Positions 28,069 to 38,228 of a stretch of DNA of 57,030 nt are shown piece after piece. The notes beneath the pieces were generated by a model. It was not told where the DNA came from and made no database searches. It saw only the letters and a list, made by a program, of their open reading frames with translations. Source of the stretch: Xanthomonas hortorum pv. cynarae (GTDB taxonomy: Bacteria > Pseudomonadota > Gammaproteobacteria > Xanthomonadales > Xanthomonadaceae). The position numbers and the translations under genes were made by a program. The stretch lies in contig NZ_MDFM01000025.1 of NCBI RefSeq assembly GCF_002939985.1, positions 20,748-77,777 on the forward strand. Reading direction: 5' to 3'. Position 1 is the stretch's first letter. Each line of letters begins with the position of its first letter.

Positions 28069-28614
28069 TTGAAGACGTTCACCACACTCCTGCTTGTCTC
28101 TCTCAGTCTGCTGCTTGCTGCCTGCGGCGGCGGCACCACCACCGGCGCCTCCAAGCTCTCCTCCAGCGAGTACCTGTTGCACAACATCTCGGTCTGGAAT
28201 GGCGCGGTGACCATCATCGACCCGTGGGTGTCCGGCGATCGCGGGCAGAGCCTGGTGAACGATGCCATCGCGCACAAGCCGCTGGACAGCTACAAGACCG
28301 CGCTGGGCAGCCAACGCAAGGCGCTTGCCGCCAATGCGCAGGCCAATGCCGCCGTTGCCTCGGGCGTGCCGGATAACGCCAAGGACCTGGACGGCAAGTT
28401 GTCGGCCTACCTCAAGAGCGCCGACGCGATGATGGCCGCGCTGGAGCGCTTTGCTGCACTGCCCAACGGCTACACCAATACCGAGCTGGCACCGCTGGCC
28501 AAGGACCTGGAAACCGTGTCGGCCCAGCTCAATGTCGATATCGAAGCCCTGAATACCGCGCAGCGCGCCTATTCCAAGGAGCACAAGGTGCCGATGCAGG
28601 AAGTCAGCCAGTAA
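28069..28614 (+). CDS. Small lipoprotein (DUF3829-like helical), unknown function
   Basis: 181 residues. A lipoprotein signal peptide (KTFTTLLLVSLSLLLAACGG, lipobox LAAC) is followed by an all-helical domain (DLDGKLSAYLKSADAMMAAL, NVDIEALNTAQRAYSKEH) resembling the DUF3829/YiiG-type class; that assignment is loose. TTG start at 28069 with AAGGAT 8-9 bases upstream. A 14-bp hairpin follows the stop codon. It is probably outer-membrane-anchored. Confidence 0.7.
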   Translation: MKTFTTLLLVSLSLLLAACGGGTTTGASKLSSSEYLLHNISVWNGAVTIIDPWVSGDRGQSLVNDAIAHKPLDSYKTALGSQRKALAANAQANAAVASGVPDNAKDLDGKLSAYLKSADAMMAALERFAALPNGYTNTELAPLAKDLETVSAQLNVDIEALNTAQRAYSKEHKVPMQEVSQ

Positions 28615-28634
28615 GCACGACGGTATCGCCGGTG

Positions 28635-28671
28635 GCGCCTTGCGGACCGTGATACGTGGTCCGCAAGGCGC
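28635..28671 (+). terminator. Hairpin after the lipoprotein gene
   Basis: Perfect 14-base arms GCGCCTTGCGGACC (28635-28648) and GGTCCGCAAGGCGC (28658-28671) around a 9-base loop, 20 bases past the stop codon. There is no T-run after it. Confidence 0.6.
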
Positions 28672-28851
28672 GATCGAGCCTTCTCGCTTCACTTCACTGC
28701 ACTGGTCAACTCACACGCAGATGCACAACGCACTGCGATGAAAAACGTCATGCGGCTTAGAGCGGCATCGTTGCTCGATGCTGCAGCGCGACTGCAGACC
28801 CCAGCGATTTAAAGAACGCGATCCGCAAATACGCGATCGACGCACGCACGT

Positions 28852-30726
28852 TCAGCACACCGCCCATTGATCGCGCCCTGCAGTCTTGGCTGCATACAAC
28901 GCAAGATCGGCCTGGCTCAGCAGCACGTCCAGGCCGGTGGCGGCGGTAACGCTGACCGCGCCCATGCAGAACCGCACCGGCTGGTCTGCCGGCAGGCCGG
29001 GAATCTGGATGGCCGCCACGGCGCTGCGCAGGCGCGCAAACAGCGCAGGAATTTCTTCCGCGTTGCAGCCCGGCAATACCAGCAGGAATTCTTCGCCGCC
29101 CAGGCGGCCCAGGCGATCCTGCGTGCGCAAGGCCAGCTTCGAGGCGCTGGCGAGCGCCTTGAGCACCGCATCGCCGGTGGCGTGGCCGTGCACATCGTTG
29201 ATCAGCTTGAAGTGATCCAGATCGATCAACGCCAGCATGCACGGGATCTGCGAGCGCAACGCTTGCTCGATCTGCTGTTGCGCCTCGGAGCGAATGGCGC
29301 GGCGATTGGGCAGGCCGGTGAGTTCGTCGCGCATCGCCAGCCGCGACAGCTGACGGCGATGGCGCGCACCGAAGGCCAGCACCACCAAGGCGCCCAGCAA
29401 CAGCAGGCAGGCCGCACACAGCGCGATCCATAGCGTGCGTTGGCCGGCTTCGCGCGCCTGCAAGGCCAGTTGCGCGGTCTCGCTGCGGCGGCGCAGCTCG
29501 GCGGTTTCGGCGCCACGGCGGGCATCTTCGTCGCGCGCCTGCAAGCGCAGCATCACGGTGACGCGTTGGCGGTCCAGGCTTTGCGCGCGCAGCGTGTTGG
29601 CGCGTTGCAGTTCCTGGTATGCCTCGGCATGGCGGCCTTGCGCTGCCAGCGCCTGGGCAATGGCATCGAGCAGTTGCGCACGCCGGCTCAAGGTCAGGTT
29701 CGGGTCGTCCGCCGCCCTGGCCGCGACGATCTCGGCCCCCAGACTGTCTGCCTTCAACACCGTCAATGCCTGCAGCAACACCGCATGACACGCGGCGATA
29801 CGGCCAACGTTGCCTTGTTTCTGCATCAGTGGCAGCGCCTCGCGTGCCATTGCCAATGCCGCATTCGCATCGCCGGTTTCGCTCAGCGCTTCGCTGGCGC
29901 TGGTCAGTGCTGCGGCCACGCCGGCCTGATCGCCGAGCTCACGGCTGAGCGCCAGCGCGCGCTTGAAGTGCAGCAAGGCGGCCTCGGGTTGCTGCGCGGC
30001 CAGCGACGTGCCGTACTCGTATTCGATCAGGCTGCGCTGGAAGCGTGCCGGCTGGCCGTGCAGGCGCGTCAGGGCATGCTGCAGATAATCTTCGGCTTCG
30101 CTGTCTTCTGCCATGCGCCCGCCGACACGGCTGGCCAGCGACCCCAGCTGGGTCAACGCGTCCAGCTCCAGGCTCAAGGTGTGCTCGCGCACCGCACACT
30201 GGTAGCTGGCCTGCGCCGCCTTCCATGCCTCATCGCTGCTGCTGGAGGCCGGCATGCTCCACATGTCGACCGCTTCCACTTCGCACAGCAGATCGTTGCG
30301 ACCCAATGCCCGCGCCCGCTGACGCAGGTCTTCCAGACGCGTCACCATGCCGCGGTTGGGATTCTCGCGCACATCGCTCAGTGCCTGCACGGTATCCAGC
30401 CACAGCTGCGCCTGCGCGGCGTTGCCATGCAATTGCTCCAACACGGTGCGCGCCTGGCTGAGCACCAGCTGGCGATGATCGTTGTCTTCCAGCGAGATCA
30501 GGATGCGCGCCTGTGCCAGCAAGGCCCAGAATTGCGCGTCGGCGTCGCCATCGCTGCGCGCCTGCTGCAAAAAGGTCTGTGCGGTCTGCAACGCGGCCTT
30601 GGGGTCGTCGATTGCGGCCGATTCGATCGCCTTCCACGGCTGCGGCTGCGCCCACACCACCGCGCTGCTCAGCAGTAATGCGATCCCCGCGAAGACCCGT
30701 TGCCAGCGTGCCGCAAGGAGGCTCAT
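28852..30726 (-). CDS. Periplasmic-TPR sensor diguanylate cyclase
   Basis: 624 residues. The signal sequence FAGIALLLSSAVVWA is followed by a long helical repeat domain (about 25-390) of TPR-like units, such as RFQRSLIEYEYGTSLAAQQP and HAEAYQELQRANTLRAQSLD. A coiled coil and one membrane segment (LWIALCAACLLLLGALVVLA) come next, then a C-terminal GGDEF domain with the active motif RLGRLGGEEFLLVLPG. RTQD lies exactly five residues before the motif, an intact RxxD product-inhibition site, unlike the diguanylate cyclase at 3172. It should sense something in the periplasm and make cyclic di-GMP inside. ATG 30726 is the start; the long open frame upstream is not used. Confidence 0.9.
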   Translation of the reverse strand: MSLLAARWQRVFAGIALLLSSAVVWAQPQPWKAIESAAIDDPKAALQTAQTFLQQARSDGDADAQFWALLAQARILISLEDNDHRQLVLSQARTVLEQLHGNAAQAQLWLDTVQALSDVRENPNRGMVTRLEDLRQRARALGRNDLLCEVEAVDMWSMPASSSSDEAWKAAQASYQCAVREHTLSLELDALTQLGSLASRVGGRMAEDSEAEDYLQHALTRLHGQPARFQRSLIEYEYGTSLAAQQPEAALLHFKRALALSRELGDQAGVAAALTSASEALSETGDANAALAMAREALPLMQKQGNVGRIAACHAVLLQALTVLKADSLGAEIVAARAADDPNLTLSRRAQLLDAIAQALAAQGRHAEAYQELQRANTLRAQSLDRQRVTVMLRLQARDEDARRGAETAELRRRSETAQLALQAREAGQRTLWIALCAACLLLLGALVVLAFGARHRRQLSRLAMRDELTGLPNRRAIRSEAQQQIEQALRSQIPCMLALIDLDHFKLINDVHGHATGDAVLKALASASKLALRTQDRLGRLGGEEFLLVLPGCNAEEIPALFARLRSAVAAIQIPGLPADQPVRFCMGAVSVTAATGLDVLLSQADLALYAAKTAGRDQWAVC

Positions 30727-31118
30727 CGGCGACTCATGAAGGCGACAAGGCACAACGCGCCGGGACCGTGACCACGGCGTCACCTCCGACCCGAACCGGG
30801 CTTGCTGGTTGCTGCGGCATTTCAGGCACTCCCATGGGTGGACAGCGGTGGAATTGGGCGAGGTCGGCGTCTGCTTGAACGCGACATCGATGCAGCAACC
30901 TCTGCAATGATGACCGGCAGGCATGCCAGGCACCGTGATCGCGACGTTCCTGATCGAGCTCGTTATCGGCCTGATCGCACCTGGCTTGAATCGGAGCGAC
31001 CGACGCAGCGAGCTGCAGGCATCCCGTGTGTGCCGGTGTGTGCCGGTGTGTGCTGGCACCTGTCCGGCAGCGACGTAAACTGCCGCACGGCAGCCGCCGC
31101 CCGAGATCTGGAGACGCC
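30727..31118. other. Divergent intergenic stretch with a short tandem repeat
   Basis: 392 bases between the GGDEF gene and the DUF1615 lipoprotein gene. The only structure I see is three 10-bp units GTGTGTGCCG at 31026-31055 (the last reads GTGTGTGCTG). No gene is supported. Confidence 0.6.
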
Positions 31119-32210
31119 GTGACATCCTGCTTGCCCCGCCTGCTCACGTTGCTTGCCGTCGCCTTGCTGGCGGCCTGCGCCACCCAGGCCCCGCGTGCGC
31201 CGCAGCGCTCTCCGGATGCGGTCAAGGCCGATATCGCCCGGCGCCTGCCGGCCACCCTCACCGATCGCGCCGGCTGGGCCAACGATGTGTACGTGGCGCT
31301 GTCCTCGCAGGCGCTGGACACCAGCCCCGAGCACATCTGCGCGGTGCTGGCGGTGACCGAGCAGGAGTCGACCTATCAGGCCAACCCTGTCGTTCCCAAC
31401 CTGGGCAAGATTTCACGCGCAGAGATCGACCGCCGCGCCAGTGCGCACCACATTCCCGGCTTCATGGTCGACGCCGCCCTGCGCATCGACTCCCACGATG
31501 GCCGCAGCTATGCCACGCGCATTGCGAGCGCGCGCACCGAGCAGGAGTTGAGCAAGATCTTCGAGGATTTCACCGGCAGCGTGCCGTTGGGCGCGCGCCT
31601 GTTCGACGGGCTCAATCCGGTGCACACCGCCGGGCCGATGCAGGTGAGCATCGCGTTTGCCGAGCAGCATGCCGAGCGCTACCCGTATCCACCGGGCGAC
31701 TCGATGCGCCATGAAGTCTTCAGCCGTCGCGGCGGGCTGTGGTTCGGCACCAGACATCTGCTCGGGTATCCGGCCAGTTACGACGCGCTGCTGTACCGCT
31801 TCGCCGATTTCAACGCCGGTTGGTACGCCAGCCGCAATGCCGCCTTCCAGGCCGCACTGAGCAAGGCCAGCGGCATCGCGCTCGCGCTGGACGGCGATCT
31901 GCTCACACCCGGCGCCAGCCTGGAGGCTCCCGGCGGCACCGAACGCGCCGCGCGCGCCCTGGGCAGCCAGCTGGCGATGAGCGACCGGCAACTCCGCCGT
32001 GCGCTGGAAGCCGGCGATACGGCCGATTTCGAGGACACCGACCTGTATCGCCAGGTGTTCGCGCTGGCCGAGCGCAGCACCGGCAAACCGTTGCCGCGCG
32101 CCGTATTGCCGGGTATCACCCTGGAAAGCCCGAAGATCACCCGCACGCTCACCACCGCCTGGTTCGCGCAGCGGGTGAACGAGCGTTGGAAACGCTGCAT
32201 GGGCAAGTAG
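31119..32210 (+). CDS. DUF1615-type lipoprotein
   Basis: 363 residues with a lipoprotein signal (LLTLLAVALLAACATQ, lipobox LAAC). The rest matches my memory of the DUF1615 family: EHICAVLAVTEQESTYQANP, DGLNPVHTAGPMQVSIAF, LWFGTRHLLGYPASYD and RFADFNAGWYASRNAAFQAA. The EQES(T)YQ segment and the GPMQVS loop resemble a lysozyme-like (transglycosylase) fold, so a peptidoglycan role is plausible but is inference. GTG 31119 has GGAG 6 bases upstream. Confidence 0.8.
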   Translation: MTSCLPRLLTLLAVALLAACATQAPRAPQRSPDAVKADIARRLPATLTDRAGWANDVYVALSSQALDTSPEHICAVLAVTEQESTYQANPVVPNLGKISRAEIDRRASAHHIPGFMVDAALRIDSHDGRSYATRIASARTEQELSKIFEDFTGSVPLGARLFDGLNPVHTAGPMQVSIAFAEQHAERYPYPPGDSMRHEVFSRRGGLWFGTRHLLGYPASYDALLYRFADFNAGWYASRNAAFQAALSKASGIALALDGDLLTPGASLEAPGGTERAARALGSQLAMSDRQLRRALEAGDTADFEDTDLYRQVFALAERSTGKPLPRAVLPGITLESPKITRTLTTAWFAQRVNERWKRCMGK

Positions 32211-32385
32211 CCGCACGCCCTCGCGCGCGGCACACCCTGTATGTCGGCGCACGTTGCGCCTGTCGCAACGGCTTGGTCTACGGCCATGGCACGACCTATG
32301 GCAGAGGCACACGCACCGCCGGCCCAGGTAGCATCAGGGTGCTGCGTCGACCGCATCGACGCGCGCCCCTTCCGACGAGGTCCAC

Positions 32386-34710
32386 ATGCTCACACCGTTG
32401 CCGATGCGCCACCTGCTCACCGCCCTGGCGCTGGCCGCGCTGCCCGCGCTGGCCAGCGCGCAGGTCCCCAGCGTGACCGAGGCCGACTACGCTCGCGCCG
32501 AGCGCCTCACCAGTTATCTGGCGCAGCCGCTGGTCGACCATGCCGCCACGCGCATCGACTGGCTGGACGCCACGCATGTGGTCTATGTCGATCACGATGC
32601 CACCGGCAACCGGCTGCTGCAGCTGGATACCGCCACCGGCAAGACCGCGCCGCTGTTCAAGCAGTCCACGCTGATCGGCTCGCTCAATACGCTGCTCAAG
32701 ACCGGCGACAAACCGCTCAAGGCCGACACGTTCGCACCGGTGGTCAAGCGCACCGCCGATGGCCGCTACCGCCTCAACGTCCGCGATACCGCCGTGGTCT
32801 GCGACACGCGTGCGCGCTGCAGCAAGCTCTATGCGAAGGACAAGGCAGAGCCGGGCGTGCCGTCGCCGGACAAGCGCAGCGAAGCCTTCATCCGCAACTG
32901 GAACCTGTGGGTACGCGATCTGGCCAGCGGCCAGGAAACCCAGCTCACCCGCGATGGTGTGGAGAATTTCGGCTACGCCACCGACAACGCCGGCTGGCAG
33001 CACAGCGACAACGCCATCGTTGCCTGGTCGCCGGACTCGCGCAAGATCGCCACCTTCCAGCAGGACCAGCGCAAGACCGGCGACATGTATCTGGTCAGCA
33101 CCAAGCTCGGGCATCCGGAACTGCAGTCGTGGAAATACCCGCTGGCCGGCGACAAGGACGTGACCATGATCGAGCGCGTGGTCATCGATGTGCCCACGCG
33201 CAGCGTGCTGCGGCTGAAACTGCCTCCGGATCAGCACCGCTCCACCCTGTGCGACGACGTGAGCTGCTCGCCGGGCCTGTGGGACGATGTGAAGTGGGCG
33301 CCGGACGGCAAGACGCTGGCCTTCGCGTCCACCTCGCGCTTCCACAAGCAGACCTGGTTGCGCATCGCCGATGTCGCCACTGGCGAAGTGCGCACCGCCT
33401 TCGACGAAACCGCCAAGACCTATTACGAAAGCGGCCAGGTCGCCGCCAACTGGACGTACCTGCCCGGCAGCAATGAGGCGATATGGTTCTCCGAACGCAG
33501 CGATTGGGGCCAGCTGTATCTCTACGATCTGGGCACCGGTAAACCCAAGCGCGCGATCACCACCGGCGAAGGCAACGTCACCGAGTTGTTGCGCGTGGAC
33601 CCGGTGACGCGCACCGCGTGGTTCGTCGGTGTGGGCCGCACGCCGGGCGTGGACCCGTACTACCAGCAGCTGTGGAAGGTGAGCCTGGACGGTGGTGAGC
33701 CGGTGCTGCTCACACCCGAAGTGGCCGATCACAGCATTGCGTTGTCGCCCGATGGCGCACGCTTCGTCGATACCTATTCCACCTCAGTCACCCCGCCGGT
33801 CACGCTGTTGCGCAATGCCGGCGACGGACGCACTGTCAGCACGATCGCCACTGCTGACATCACCCGCCTCAAGGCCGCCGGCTGGGTGCCGCCGGAGCCG
33901 ATCACGGTCAAGGCGCGCGACGGCAAGACCACGTTGTACGGGCTGATGTTCAAGCCCAGCAACTTCGACCCGGCGCGCAAATACCCGGTGATCGATTACA
34001 TCTATCCCGGCCCGCAGACCGGCTCGGTACGTGGCCGCAGTTTCCTTGCCGGCCACGGCGACAATCAATCGTTGGCGGAGCTGGGCTTCATCGTGATCGC
34101 CATCGACGGCATGGGCACGCCGTGGCGTAGCAAGACCTTCCACGACACCTGGTACGCCAACATGGGCGACAACACCTTGCCCGACCAGGTGGCCACGATC
34201 AAAGAACTAGGCCAGCGCTATACCTGGTTCGATACCAGCCGCATCGGCATCTGGGGCCACTCCGGCGGCGGCAACGCCTCCACCGCCGCGATGCTGCGCT
34301 ACCCGCACCTGTTCAAGGTGGCCTGGTCGGAGAGCGGCAACCACGACAACCGCGGCTACGAAGACGACTGGGCCGAGAAGTATCACGGCGAACACATCGT
34401 CAACAAGGATGGCACGTCCAACTACGAGGACCAGGCCAACGCCGGCCGCGCCGCCAATCTCAAGGGCCGGCTGATGCTGGTGCACGGCACCCTGGACGAC
34501 AACGTGCCGCCGTATCTCACCTTGCTGGTGGCCGATGCGCTGATCAAGGCCAACAAGAACTTCGACATGCTGATGCTGCCCGACGCCAAACATGGCTATG
34601 GCGATCTCACCCCGTATGTCACACGCCGCCGCTGGGATTATTTCGTGCAGTACCTGCTCGGCGCCACGCCGCCGGCGGCGTATCAGATGAAGCCGATGCC
34701 CAAGAACTGA
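32386..34710 (+). CDS. Dipeptidyl peptidase IV (S9 prolyl oligopeptidase family)
   Basis: 774 residues. The signal peptide MRHLLTALALAALPALASAQ is followed by a beta-propeller domain (about 40-500), then the alpha/beta-hydrolase domain. The nucleophile Ser lies in IWGHSGGGNAST, the Asp in HGTLDDNVPPYL, and the His in PDAKHGYGDLTPYV, giving a Ser-Asp-His triad. It would release N-terminal Xaa-Pro dipeptides in the periplasm or outside. Start ATG 32386, with GAGG just upstream. It is convergent with a second S9 peptidase at 34965-36935; a third S9 member, the lasso isopeptidase, lies at 48352. Confidence 0.93.
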   Translation: MLTPLPMRHLLTALALAALPALASAQVPSVTEADYARAERLTSYLAQPLVDHAATRIDWLDATHVVYVDHDATGNRLLQLDTATGKTAPLFKQSTLIGSLNTLLKTGDKPLKADTFAPVVKRTADGRYRLNVRDTAVVCDTRARCSKLYAKDKAEPGVPSPDKRSEAFIRNWNLWVRDLASGQETQLTRDGVENFGYATDNAGWQHSDNAIVAWSPDSRKIATFQQDQRKTGDMYLVSTKLGHPELQSWKYPLAGDKDVTMIERVVIDVPTRSVLRLKLPPDQHRSTLCDDVSCSPGLWDDVKWAPDGKTLAFASTSRFHKQTWLRIADVATGEVRTAFDETAKTYYESGQVAANWTYLPGSNEAIWFSERSDWGQLYLYDLGTGKPKRAITTGEGNVTELLRVDPVTRTAWFVGVGRTPGVDPYYQQLWKVSLDGGEPVLLTPEVADHSIALSPDGARFVDTYSTSVTPPVTLLRNAGDGRTVSTIATADITRLKAAGWVPPEPITVKARDGKTTLYGLMFKPSNFDPARKYPVIDYIYPGPQTGSVRGRSFLAGHGDNQSLAELGFIVIAIDGMGTPWRSKTFHDTWYANMGDNTLPDQVATIKELGQRYTWFDTSRIGIWGHSGGGNASTAAMLRYPHLFKVAWSESGNHDNRGYEDDWAEKYHGEHIVNKDGTSNYEDQANAGRAANLKGRLMLVHGTLDDNVPPYLTLLVADALIKANKNFDMLMLPDAKHGYGDLTPYVTRRRWDYFVQYLLGATPPAAYQMKPMPKN

Positions 34711-34728
34711 GCGGCGCACAGGCAGCAC

Positions 34729-34760
34729 GGTCGCCGGCGCCGCACCAGGCGCCGGCGACC
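34729..34760 (+). terminator. Strong GC hairpin after the DPP IV gene
   Basis: Perfect 13-base arms GGTCGCCGGCGCC and GGCGCCGGCGACC around a 6-base loop, 18 bases past the stop codon. No T-run follows. Confidence 0.65.
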
Positions 34761-34789
34761 TGCGCACGCTGACGCAGGCACCCTGTCGC

Positions 34790-34829
34790 GTAGGAGCGGC
34801 CCTGGCCGCGATGCCTTACCGATAAATAC
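34790..34829. repeat. Single REP-like element
   Basis: GTAGGAGCGGCCCTGGCCGC followed by GATGCCTTACCG: the left half of the REP type seen at 18355 and 18528, without its right end. It lies between convergent S9 peptidase genes. Confidence 0.6.
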
Positions 34830-34964
34830 GCAAGGCATATCAGGCGACATTGCCAACCCGGCATAGCGTTGTCCGGCGCCTGAACATCCCGCACCACCAC
34901 ACCACCACTACGCTGCTCGGCCACACGTTGCATCCGGACAAAACCGGATGCAACCACCAAGCGC

Positions 34965-36935
34965 TTACTTCGCCGTGCGGCCGCCCAATTGCTTGTTCAA
35001 GAACGCCAGCAAGCGCGTGTAGTACTCACGCCGATGCGCTTCGGTATAGAAGCCATGGCCTTCGTTGGGAAAATACAGGGACTCCACCGGCACACCGGCC
35101 ACTTTCAATGCGCGCTCCATGCGTTCGGTATGCGCCACCGGCGCGCGCTCGTCCTTGCCGCCTGCGGCCAGAAACACCGGCACCTTGATCTGGCGCGCCA
35201 GGGTCACCGGCGAGCGTGCCGCCAAGGTCTCGCGTGCGCCCAGCCAATCGCCGGTCCAGTTCTTGGCCCAGCGCGCGCGACTGGAATTGTCGCGCGCCAG
35301 GATGTCCAGGTCGTACACGCCGACGTAGCCGGCAGCGCAGCGGTACAAGCCTGGCTCCCTGGCCACGCCCATCAACGCCGCATAGCCGCCATAGCTGGCG
35401 CCGTACATGCAGATGCGCGATGCATCGGCCACGCCCTGCGTGATCGCCCAATGCGTGGCGTCGGTGAGGTCGTCCTGCATGCGCCCGCCCCATTCCTTGG
35501 CGCCGGCCTGCGTGAACGCACGCCCGTAATTGGCCGAACCGCGATAGTTGACGCGCAGCACCGCATAGCCGGCCGCAGCCAGCAGCTGGGTCTCGTCATC
35601 GAACGCCCACTTGTCGAAGATACCGAACGGCCCACCATGCGGCATCACGATCAGCGGCAACGGCTTGCCGGGCTCGGCGTTCAACGGCTGGGTCAGATAG
35701 CCATGCAGCTGCAGGCCATCGCGCGCCTTGAAACTCACCTGTTTGCTGGCCGGCACGCCATCGGGCGGAAACCATTCGCGGCGGCTGAACACACGGTCCG
35801 CACGCTTGCTCGCCGTATCGAACAGATAGTAGTCGCCGTTATTGCGATCGCTCCACACATAGGCGAGCACGAAGCGGCCATCGCTGGTGGCCGAGGTGAT
35901 GTACACCGCATTGTCGCCAAAGGCTTTTTCCAGACTGCGATACAACCGCGCAGTCGGCGCTTTCTCATCGAAGAAGCGGTTGCGTACCCGATCGCTCATG
36001 TAGCTCACACCGATCGGCGTGGTGCCGTCCAGATCCTGCAGGATCCGGTAGGGGTCGACGGTGTCGTCGTGCAACAGCGGCGTCGACTTGCCGGTAGCCG
36101 GGTCCCACGCCACCACCACGTCGGTGCCGGTGGCCTGCTCCACTTCCAGATAGGCCTGCGTGCCATCGGCAGAAAAGCCAAGCGGAAATTCGCGATGGTG
36201 GCTGGTGGCCGAGTCGTTGATCAACTTCCACGGCGCTTGGTCGTTGTCGCGGTAATACAGCTTGCTGGCGTTTTCCACATCCGCCCCGTGCGCAAACCGG
36301 ATGCGCCCCTGCCGGTCGGTGACAAAGCTGGCGCGGCGCACCGGTGAAGTGGCCACCGTGCTGCGCCGGCGCGTGTAGATGTCCAGCTTGTCGATGCGGA
36401 TGTTCGGGTCGCCGACGAACGGAATCGACGACACCAGGATATTGCGTGGATCGCCCGGCAAGGTGTCCAGCATGAAAGTGCCCGGATCCAGCTCCATCTT
36501 CAACTGCGCACCGTTGATCTCATCGTTGGTGCCGTAGGGGCTGGCCAAGAGCCGCCCGTTCTTGCCATCGGCATCGATCGCATGCAATTGGCCGATGGCC
36601 ATCGGCTCATCGCGCGAGCCCAGCCGCTGCGCCATCGACACCACAATGCGGTCGTCGTTGGCCCACCAGAAATCGTCCACCACGCTATTGGCGCCGCCGG
36701 TCACCTTGGCCGTGGCCACCTTGTCTTCGCGCCGCACCACACCCAACACGGTGCGATCTTCCAACGGCATGGTGATGGCGTAATACGCACCCGAGGGCGA
36801 AATCTTGATGCGCTCGAACTGGTCGTTCCTGAGATACGGCGTCAGATCCAGCGGTTCCTGCGGGGTTTGCGCGTGCAACGGCACCGCCATCAGGCCTGCC
36901 AGCGCGGCAGTCGCCACCATCGTCCAATAACGCAT
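34965..36935 (-). CDS. S9 family peptidase (acylaminoacyl/dipeptidyl peptidase-like)
   Basis: 656 residues with a signal peptide (MRYWTMVATAALAGLMAVPL, cleaved near HAQ). A propeller-like N-terminal half precedes a hydrolase domain with the nucleophile in MYGASYGGYAALMG, Asp in AAGGKDERAPVAH and His in PNEGHGFYTEAH. The short GxSYGGY motif and size fit the acylaminoacyl-peptidase (S9C) branch, not DPP IV. ATG 36935 has GGAG about 8 bases upstream. It is convergent with DPP IV. It probably degrades peptides in the periplasm. Confidence 0.9.
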   Translation of the reverse strand: MRYWTMVATAALAGLMAVPLHAQTPQEPLDLTPYLRNDQFERIKISPSGAYYAITMPLEDRTVLGVVRREDKVATAKVTGGANSVVDDFWWANDDRIVVSMAQRLGSRDEPMAIGQLHAIDADGKNGRLLASPYGTNDEINGAQLKMELDPGTFMLDTLPGDPRNILVSSIPFVGDPNIRIDKLDIYTRRRSTVATSPVRRASFVTDRQGRIRFAHGADVENASKLYYRDNDQAPWKLINDSATSHHREFPLGFSADGTQAYLEVEQATGTDVVVAWDPATGKSTPLLHDDTVDPYRILQDLDGTTPIGVSYMSDRVRNRFFDEKAPTARLYRSLEKAFGDNAVYITSATSDGRFVLAYVWSDRNNGDYYLFDTASKRADRVFSRREWFPPDGVPASKQVSFKARDGLQLHGYLTQPLNAEPGKPLPLIVMPHGGPFGIFDKWAFDDETQLLAAAGYAVLRVNYRGSANYGRAFTQAGAKEWGGRMQDDLTDATHWAITQGVADASRICMYGASYGGYAALMGVAREPGLYRCAAGYVGVYDLDILARDNSSRARWAKNWTGDWLGARETLAARSPVTLARQIKVPVFLAAGGKDERAPVAHTERMERALKVAGVPVESLYFPNEGHGFYTEAHRREYYTRLLAFLNKQLGGRTAK

Positions 36936-37085
36936 TGCTGCACTCCGCTTCTTCCTTGGTCGGCCTATGGTGGCAAAGGCAGTTTGCGGAGTCCATGGTC
37001 TGGCGTGACATCGGGTGCGTTGCGCAGCGGCATGCCGCATACCACACACGGCATTCCCCGCAGTGCCTAGCTTGCCTTGATGCGC

Positions 37086-37421
37086 TCAGCCACCGCGGCG
37101 TGTGCGTTGACCCAACAAGCCGATACGCCGAAACCACATCTCCAACGGCACCGTCACCAACGGCGGCAACGCGGCCAACAAGCTCAGCGCCCAGGCCCAC
37201 CAAGGCCAGCGCAAACGCAACGCGGCAAGTACGCTGACCGCCACATAGAACAGGAACGCGGCGCCATGCAGGCGCCCGAACAGCCACACCACAACCTCGG
37301 TGGTGTGGGTGCCGTACTTGAGCAACATGCCGAGCAGCAACCCGGCCCAGGTCAGCCCCTCGAAGAACGCAGCCACGGCAAACAGCCGACCCATCGGCGA
37401 CAACGCAGAAGAAGCACGCAT
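37086..37421 (-). CDS. DUF3817 small membrane protein
   Basis: 111 residues with three membrane segments (GRLFAVAAFFEGLTWAGLLL, GRLHGAAFLFYVAVSVLAAL, WWAWALSLLAALPPLVTVPL). The pattern FxxxxxxEGxTWxxLL ... GxxHGxxFxxY is that of DUF3817 (integral membrane YdzA-like). Function not established. ATG 37421 has GGAG 6 bases upstream. Confidence 0.8.
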   Translation of the reverse strand: MRASSALSPMGRLFAVAAFFEGLTWAGLLLGMLLKYGTHTTEVVVWLFGRLHGAAFLFYVAVSVLAALRLRWPWWAWALSLLAALPPLVTVPLEMWFRRIGLLGQRTRRGG

Positions 37422-37571
37422 GCAAGACTCCAGACGGACAAGGATTGCCGCGACGCGATGGCGGCGGCGGCGCCCGCTGGCAGTTGCATTCTACAGAGCG
37501 CTTACCGCATCGGCAGCGCGTCGCCGTTCTTGGCGATAATGGTCGCCCCTTGCACCACCTGCCGGCCGCCC

Positions 37572-38228
37572 ATGCGCATCCTCTTCCTGCTTGTCATGCT
37601 TGCACTGGCACTGCTGCCCGCAACCTCCATCGCAGTGCAGCTACAGGATGGCGATCTGTTGTTCGTCACCGCAGCCCGCACCGGCCTGAGCGGCGCCATC
37701 GAAGATGCCACTGCCAAGCAGCACGCACCCAGCTTCGATCACGTGGCACTGGTCGCCCATCAAGGCGACACGCACGTGGTGCTGCATGCCGACGACAAGG
37801 GCTCGCGGCAGCAAGCACTGAGCGACTTCGTGGACGAGGCCAACGCCAAGCATCGGCAGATCAGCGTGTATCGGCTCACCGAGCCCTATCGCGCTGCGAT
37901 CCCCGACGCCATCGCCCGGGCACGGCGCATGCTCGGCAAGCCATACAACGAAACCTACGTGCAGGACGACAATAGCTACTACTGCTCGGACTTCATCGAA
38001 CGCGCGTTCCGCGCACATCACGTCTTTGCACTGCAGCCGATGAACTTCAAGAACCTGCAAACCGGCAAGATTTCACCGTATTGGACGGATTTCTATCGCA
38101 GCAAAGGCATGGCGGTTCCGCAGGGCTTGCCCGGCACCAATCCCAACGACATGGCAAGCGCGTCCGCGCTGACTTACGTTGGCCGCCTGCAAGACGGCCA
38201 AGTGCGGCCAGGAGACCACGTTGAGTAA
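37572..38228 (+). CDS. YiiX/YebB-like permuted papain-fold hydrolase, exported
   Basis: 218 residues with a signal peptide (MRILFLLVMLALALLPATS). The permuted NlpC/P60-type order is visible: first the His (SFDHVALVAHQGDTHVVLHA), later the Cys (DDNSYYCSDFIERAF). Members are thought to act on cell-wall peptides or lipids; the substrate is unknown. Start ATG 37572. Its stop codon overlaps the TTG start of the esterase by 8 bases, so the two are translationally coupled in one operon, probably with the CPBP protease gene behind. Confidence 0.82.
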   Translation: MRILFLLVMLALALLPATSIAVQLQDGDLLFVTAARTGLSGAIEDATAKQHAPSFDHVALVAHQGDTHVVLHADDKGSRQQALSDFVDEANAKHRQISVYRLTEPYRAAIPDAIARARRMLGKPYNETYVQDDNSYYCSDFIERAFRAHHVFALQPMNFKNLQTGKISPYWTDFYRSKGMAVPQGLPGTNPNDMASASALTYVGRLQDGQVRPGDHVE